Positions 5,539 to 8,482 of a stretch of DNA of 8,482 nucleotides are shown here, one piece after another. This stretch comes from Kiritimatiellia bacterium (GTDB taxonomy: Bacteria; Verrucomicrobiota; Kiritimatiellia; RFP12; UBA3636). Within the stretch, counting starts at the first letter, position 1. Every line of letters begins with the position of its first letter. The stretch covers positions 1 to 8,482 of the forward strand of contig JAFSUV010000017.1 of assembly GCA_017450425.1 (NCBI GenBank). The letters run 5' to 3'. The translations under genes were made by a program, and so were the position numbers. The notes under the pieces are model-generated. The model worked only from the letters and a program-made list of their open reading frames with translations. It made no database searches and was not told the DNA's origin.

Positions 5539-6114
5539 ATGCAGACCGCGAAAAGCGCCCTCGTCCTCCTTGCCGACGGCGCGGAGGAAATCGAGGCCGT
5601 GACGATCATCGATGCGCTGCGGCGCGGCGGCATTGCCGTCACGGCGGCGTCGATCACCGGAACGGGTCGCATAACGGGTTCGCACGCGATCGAGATCGGC
5701 GCCGATACGGTTCTCGCCGGGTCGCCGGACGAAGCGGCGGCCTCCGCCCGCGCTTTCGACGCCGTGGTGCTGCCGGGCGGCATGGGCGGCACGCTCGCGC
5801 TCAAGGCCGACGCGCGGGTGCGCCGCATCCTTGCCGAAACGCACGATCGCGGCGCAATCGTCGCCGCCGTTTGCGCGGCGCCGATGGTGCTCGACGCCGC
5901 TGGCGTTCTCCGCGACCGCAAATTCTGCTGCTATCCGGGCATCGAAGTGAAGCTCGCCGGCGGCGGCGAATACCAGGCCGGAGTCAAGGTGGTGCAGGAC
6001 GGGAACGTCATAAGCGGCACCGGCCCCGGGACGGCGCTCAAGTTTGCCCTCGAAATCGTGCGCGCCCTCGGCGGCCCCGCCGGCCAGGTGGCGCAAGCGA
6101 TGCTCGCGGACTAG
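5539..6114 (+). CDS. DJ-1/PfpI family protein (YajL/DJ-1-like)
   Basis: Cytosolic protein of 191 residues, the usual size for the DJ-1 subfamily. Members are linked to protection against oxidative stress and reactive aldehydes (glyoxalase III or deglycase activities are reported, the latter disputed). The N-terminus LVLLADGAEEIEAVTIID aligns with the DJ-1/YajL start and supplies the conserved glutamate E19. AAVCAAPMVL carries the nucleophile C112 in the elbow. LPGGMGG (78-84), YPGIEVKL and SGTGPGTALKFALEIV also match the family. The ATG directly follows the upstream TAA, with a G-rich ribosome site AGGGGGGCGG ending at 5535. The histidine kinase follows after 10 bases. Family is secure, but the exact activity cannot be told from sequence. 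Confidence 0.93.
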   Translation: MQTAKSALVLLADGAEEIEAVTIIDALRRGGIAVTAASITGTGRITGSHAIEIGADTVLAGSPDEAAASARAFDAVVLPGGMGGTLALKADARVRRILAETHDRGAIVAAVCAAPMVLDAAGVLRDRKFCCYPGIEVKLAGGGEYQAGVKVVQDGNVISGTGPGTALKFALEIVRALGGPAGQVAQAMLAD

Positions 6115-6124
6115 GCGGGGAGCG

Positions 6125-7264
6125 ATGGCGCTGAAGATCCAGAAACTGGAGTTCCAGCTTGACCGCATCGCCCGCCGGCGCGGTCTTCTGGAAACCATAC
6201 TTCAGGCCATCGGCGAAGGGGTCGTCGTGGTGTCGCAGGACGGCGTCCTGCTCTACGCCAACAAGACGGCCGAAGAGCTTTTCGGCTTCGACGGCGCGCA
6301 CTCGACCGGCCGCCCCGTCGAGCGGTGGCTGCCGGATGTCGATTGGCAGGCGATGTCGCGCACCGGTCGCGACGGGACGTGGCATGGCGTTTCATCGAGC
6401 GAAATCGAGGTGTTCCGCCCCGAACGCCGGATCCTTTCGTTCACCGCATTTCCGCTCGAAGCGGATGATGACGCCGAGGCCGGGGTCGTGGCGCTGGTGC
6501 GCGACGTCACGCGCGAGCGCGAAGACGCCCGCGAAGCGATGGAGAGCGACCGGATGCGCACGATTCGCCTGCTTGCGGCCTCGCTCGCGCACGAAATCGG
6601 AAACCCGCTCAACGCGCTCGGCATACACCTTCAGCTGCTTGAACGCTCGACCCGCACGATCGCCGACGGGGAAAAGCGCGACGAACTCGCGGAGCTCGTC
6701 CGCGTCGCGCGCGACGAGGTTGACAGGCTCGACATGTTTCTCTCGAAGTTCCTCAACGCCCTTCGCGGCGGCACGCCGGAGATGGCGCCGTGCGATGTCG
6801 CGAAGGTGCTGGAGAAAACGCTCGGAACCATGCGGGCGGACATACAGGAGCACGAAATCGACGTGGAAGTCTCCACGGGCGGCGCTCTGCCGAAAATCCG
6901 CGCCGATTCCGAGCAGCTGCAGCAGGCGTTCTTCAACGTGACGCGAAATGCGGTGCAGTCGATGAAGCGCGGCGGCACGCTTTCTATCGCCGTTGAGGCG
7001 GACGACCGGGACGTGTCCGTTTCGTTTCGCGACACCGGCGACGGCATCGACGAAGACCGCTTCCGCCGCCTTTTCGAGCCGTTCGAGACAACCCGCCCGG
7101 ACGGCCACGGCATAGGGCTGTCGATCGTGCAGAAAATCGTCCGCGACCACGGCGGGCGGATCGACGTGCTGTCGAAGCCCGGCGAAGGGACCTGCTTCAG
7201 GCTCGTGTTTCCGATTCTCGACCGCAAGGCGCGCATGATAGTCGCGCCGGACGCCGCCAGATAA
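6125..7264 (+). CDS. Soluble PAS-domain sensor histidine kinase
   Basis: 379 residues, no membrane segment, so a cytosolic sensor. A short coiled start (about 1-25) leads into a PAS domain (about 22-130: LQAIGEGVVVVSQDGVLLYA, then VVALVRDVTRERE). The HisKA domain has H-box LAHEIGNPLNALG (154-166) with phospho-acceptor H156. The ATPase domain has the N-box FNVTRNAVQSM (270-280, N275), G1 DTGDGID (303-309), F-box FEPFETT (317-323) and G2 GHGIGLSI (327-334). All catalytic motifs are intact, and the layout resembles NtrB/AtoS-type kinases. The ATG at 6125 follows GGCGGGGAG; a start at 6044 would overlap the DJ-1 gene by 71 bases in another frame and add no domain. No response regulator gene adjoins it here. 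Signal and partner unknown. Confidence 0.95.
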   Translation: MALKIQKLEFQLDRIARRRGLLETILQAIGEGVVVVSQDGVLLYANKTAEELFGFDGAHSTGRPVERWLPDVDWQAMSRTGRDGTWHGVSSSEIEVFRPERRILSFTAFPLEADDDAEAGVVALVRDVTREREDAREAMESDRMRTIRLLAASLAHEIGNPLNALGIHLQLLERSTRTIADGEKRDELAELVRVARDEVDRLDMFLSKFLNALRGGTPEMAPCDVAKVLEKTLGTMRADIQEHEIDVEVSTGGALPKIRADSEQLQQAFFNVTRNAVQSMKRGGTLSIAVEADDRDVSVSFRDTGDGIDEDRFRRLFEPFETTRPDGHGIGLSIVQKIVRDHGGRIDVLSKPGEGTCFRLVFPILDRKARMIVAPDAAR

Positions 7265-7291
7265 AAACGGCGGTCGCGCGCTCAGCCGCCG
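7262..7291 (-). terminator. Intrinsic terminator of proA
   Basis: On the minus strand CGGCGG (7291-7286) pairs with CCGCCG (7273-7268), followed directly by TTTTTAT. The proA stop codon lies in the loop side of the stem. The stem plus T run fits a rho-independent terminator for proA, and the same hairpin also faces the end of the convergent kinase operon. Confidence 0.7.
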
Positions 7292-8482
7292 CACGGGAGG
7301 GAGACATGCGTGAAGCGCTCCCTGCCATCCGCAAACGGCGCGACCGTGTGGCCGTTTCCGCGCAAAATCCACCGGTAGGTGGTGAGCCCTTCGAGACCGA
7401 CCGGGCCGCGGGCGTGCAATTTGCCCGTCGCGATCCCGACTTCGGCGCCAAGACCGAAGCGGAAGCCGTCGGCGAACCGGGTCGAGCAATTCCAGAAGGC
7501 GTCGGCCGAATCGACGCCGGAAATGAACTGCGCGGCCGCGTCGGGGCAAGACGCGACAATCGCGTCCGTGTGGCGCGATCCGTGCGCGTTCACGTGGGCG
7601 ACCGCTTCTTCGACGGAGGCGACGGTTTTCACGGACAGGACGAGCGCGAGGTATTCCTCGTCCCAATCCTGATCGGTCGCCGCCGCGCAGTCCGGCAGGA
7701 TCGCGCGCACCGAAGCGTCGCCCCGCAGCTCCACGCCCTTTTCCGACATCGCCGCCGCGAGTTTGGGGAGGAATGCGCGCGCCACCGATTCGTGCACGAG
7801 CAGCGTCTCAATGGAGTTGCAGGTCGCCGGCGCCTGTGTCTTGGCATCGACCGCGATGTTGACCGCCATGTCCAAATCGGCCGAAGCATCGACGTAGAGG
7901 TGGCAAATGCCAGCGGAGTGGCCCATCACCGGGATCCGGGTGCTTTCCTGCATCTTGCGCACGAATGCGTTCGATCCGCGCGGAATCAGCAGGTCGATGT
8001 CGCGGTCGAGCGAGAGCATGGCCGAAACGTCTTCGCGCGACTCGAGGAGCGCGATCCAGCCGTCGGGCGCGCCCGCCGCGGCCGCGCCGCTGCGGATCGA
8101 CTCGAAGAGCACCTTGTTCGTGTGCGCCGCTTCCCTGCCGCCTTTGAGCAGACACGCATTGCCGCTTTTGAGGCAAAGCGAGGAAATCTGCACGAGCGCG
8201 TCGGGCCGCGACTCGAACACCACGCCTATCGTGCCTATCGGGCATGAGGAGCGGGTCAGCACGAGGCCGGGGGCGAGCTCCGTCTTGAGCGTGACGCGTC
8301 CGAGGGGATCGGGCAGCGCACACAGCGCTTCAAGGCCTTCCACGAGCCCGTCGAGCTTGCGCGCGTCGAGCGAAAGCCGCGCGAGAAGCGGCGCTGGCAG
8401 ACCGTCGGCCCGCGCGGCATCGAGGTCGCGGCCATTGGCCGCGCAGATGGCCGGGGCGTCCCGCCGGAGCGCGGTCGCGACC
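7282..8482 (-). CDS. proA: Glutamate-5-semialdehyde dehydrogenase (gamma-glutamyl phosphate reductase), 5' end missing
   Basis: Second step of proline synthesis: NADPH-dependent reduction of gamma-glutamyl phosphate to glutamate semialdehyde in the cytosol. About 399 codons are visible. Compared with a typical length near 417, only the first 20 or so residues should lie beyond the right edge. An in-frame GTG at 8343 is not the start, because coding continues upstream with family sequence (AANGRDLDAARADG). Recognised by PIGTIGVVFESRPDALVQ, CLLKGGREA, DLLIPRGS, the catalytic cysteine in APATCNSIETLLVH, GSRHTDAIV, FWNCSTRFADGFRFGLGAEVGI and KLHARGPVGLEGLTTYRW. After the conserved end it carries a tail of about 25 residues finishing THVSLPCGG. 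proB is not in view. The gene converges on the kinase operon with a 17-base gap. Confidence 0.97.
   Translation of the reverse strand, partial: VATALRRDAPAICAANGRDLDAARADGLPAPLLARLSLDARKLDGLVEGLEALCALPDPLGRVTLKTELAPGLVLTRSSCPIGTIGVVFESRPDALVQISSLCLKSGNACLLKGGREAAHTNKVLFESIRSGAAAAGAPDGWIALLESREDVSAMLSLDRDIDLLIPRGSNAFVRKMQESTRIPVMGHSAGICHLYVDASADLDMAVNIAVDAKTQAPATCNSIETLLVHESVARAFLPKLAAAMSEKGVELRGDASVRAILPDCAAATDQDWDEEYLALVLSVKTVASVEEAVAHVNAHGSRHTDAIVASCPDAAAQFISGVDSADAFWNCSTRFADGFRFGLGAEVGIATGKLHARGPVGLEGLTTYRWILRGNGHTVAPFADGRERFTHVSLPCGG

Noticed and set aside
6044..6124. Upstream start for the histidine kinase
   Set aside because: Adds 27 arginine-rich residues that overlap the DJ-1 gene in another frame; the ATG at 6125 has a ribosome site.
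4837..6198. Minus-strand open frame of 453 codons
   Set aside because: Antisense across the unknown protein and the DJ-1 gene; no motif, no ribosome site, shadow composition.
6392..7666. Minus-strand open frame of 424 codons
   Set aside because: Crosses the opposite strand of the kinase, the terminator and the 3' part of proA in the wrong frame; cannot be real alongside both genes.
1..8482. Mobile elements, CRISPR, toxin-antitoxin or defence genes
   Set aside because: None found: no transposase, integrase, spaced repeats or nuclease-type genes among the supported coding regions.

Overview
This 8.5 kb, GC-rich window looks like ordinary chromosome from a Gram-negative bacterium, with short gaps and small operons. 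The Gram-negative call rests on a manno-heptose-7-phosphate kinase (LPS inner core precursor) and an undecaprenyl-pyrophosphate phosphatase. The exact lineage cannot be read from this sequence alone. A member of the PVC group (Lentisphaerota/Kiritimatiellota/Verrucomicrobiota-like) is a guess from gene content, not a demonstrated assignment.

Layout, left to right. (1) Minus strand, 1-1890: rfaE1-type heptose kinase followed by a tRNA-dihydrouridine synthase that overlaps it by GTGA and runs off the left edge. (2) 1891-2054: divergent promoter region with an AT-rich palindromic repeat. (3) Plus strand, 2055-3026: a stand-alone MoxR-family AAA+ ATPase. (4) A convergent junction with a strong hairpin. 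(5) Minus strand, 4352-3075: PTS EIIA (fructose/nitrogen type) followed by uppP, coupled through a strong Shine-Dalgarno. (6) 4528-4601, plus: tRNA-Gly with anticodon CCC, with a consensus promoter and a downstream hairpin. (7) Plus strand, 4777-7264: a three-gene operon of an unrecognised membrane-anchored protein, a DJ-1/PfpI protein and a soluble PAS histidine kinase. (8) Minus strand, 7282-8482: proA, cut by the right edge, ending in an intrinsic terminator.

Regulatory signals are unusually readable. Five promoters can be proposed. Three of them (for rfaE1, moxR and the 4777 gene) share the ten-base element GTGGTAGAAT, an extended -10, at 34-38 bases before the start codon. The tRNA and EIIA promoters instead have -35/-10 pairs with 17 bp spacing.

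I found no phage, transposon, CRISPR array, toxin-antitoxin or recognisable defence system. The parts most worth a second look are the shared extended -10 element, the twin AT-rich repeats between rfaE1 and moxR, the EIIA-uppP pairing, the unknown anchored protein leading the histidine kinase operon, and a folded-looking stretch after the tRNA.
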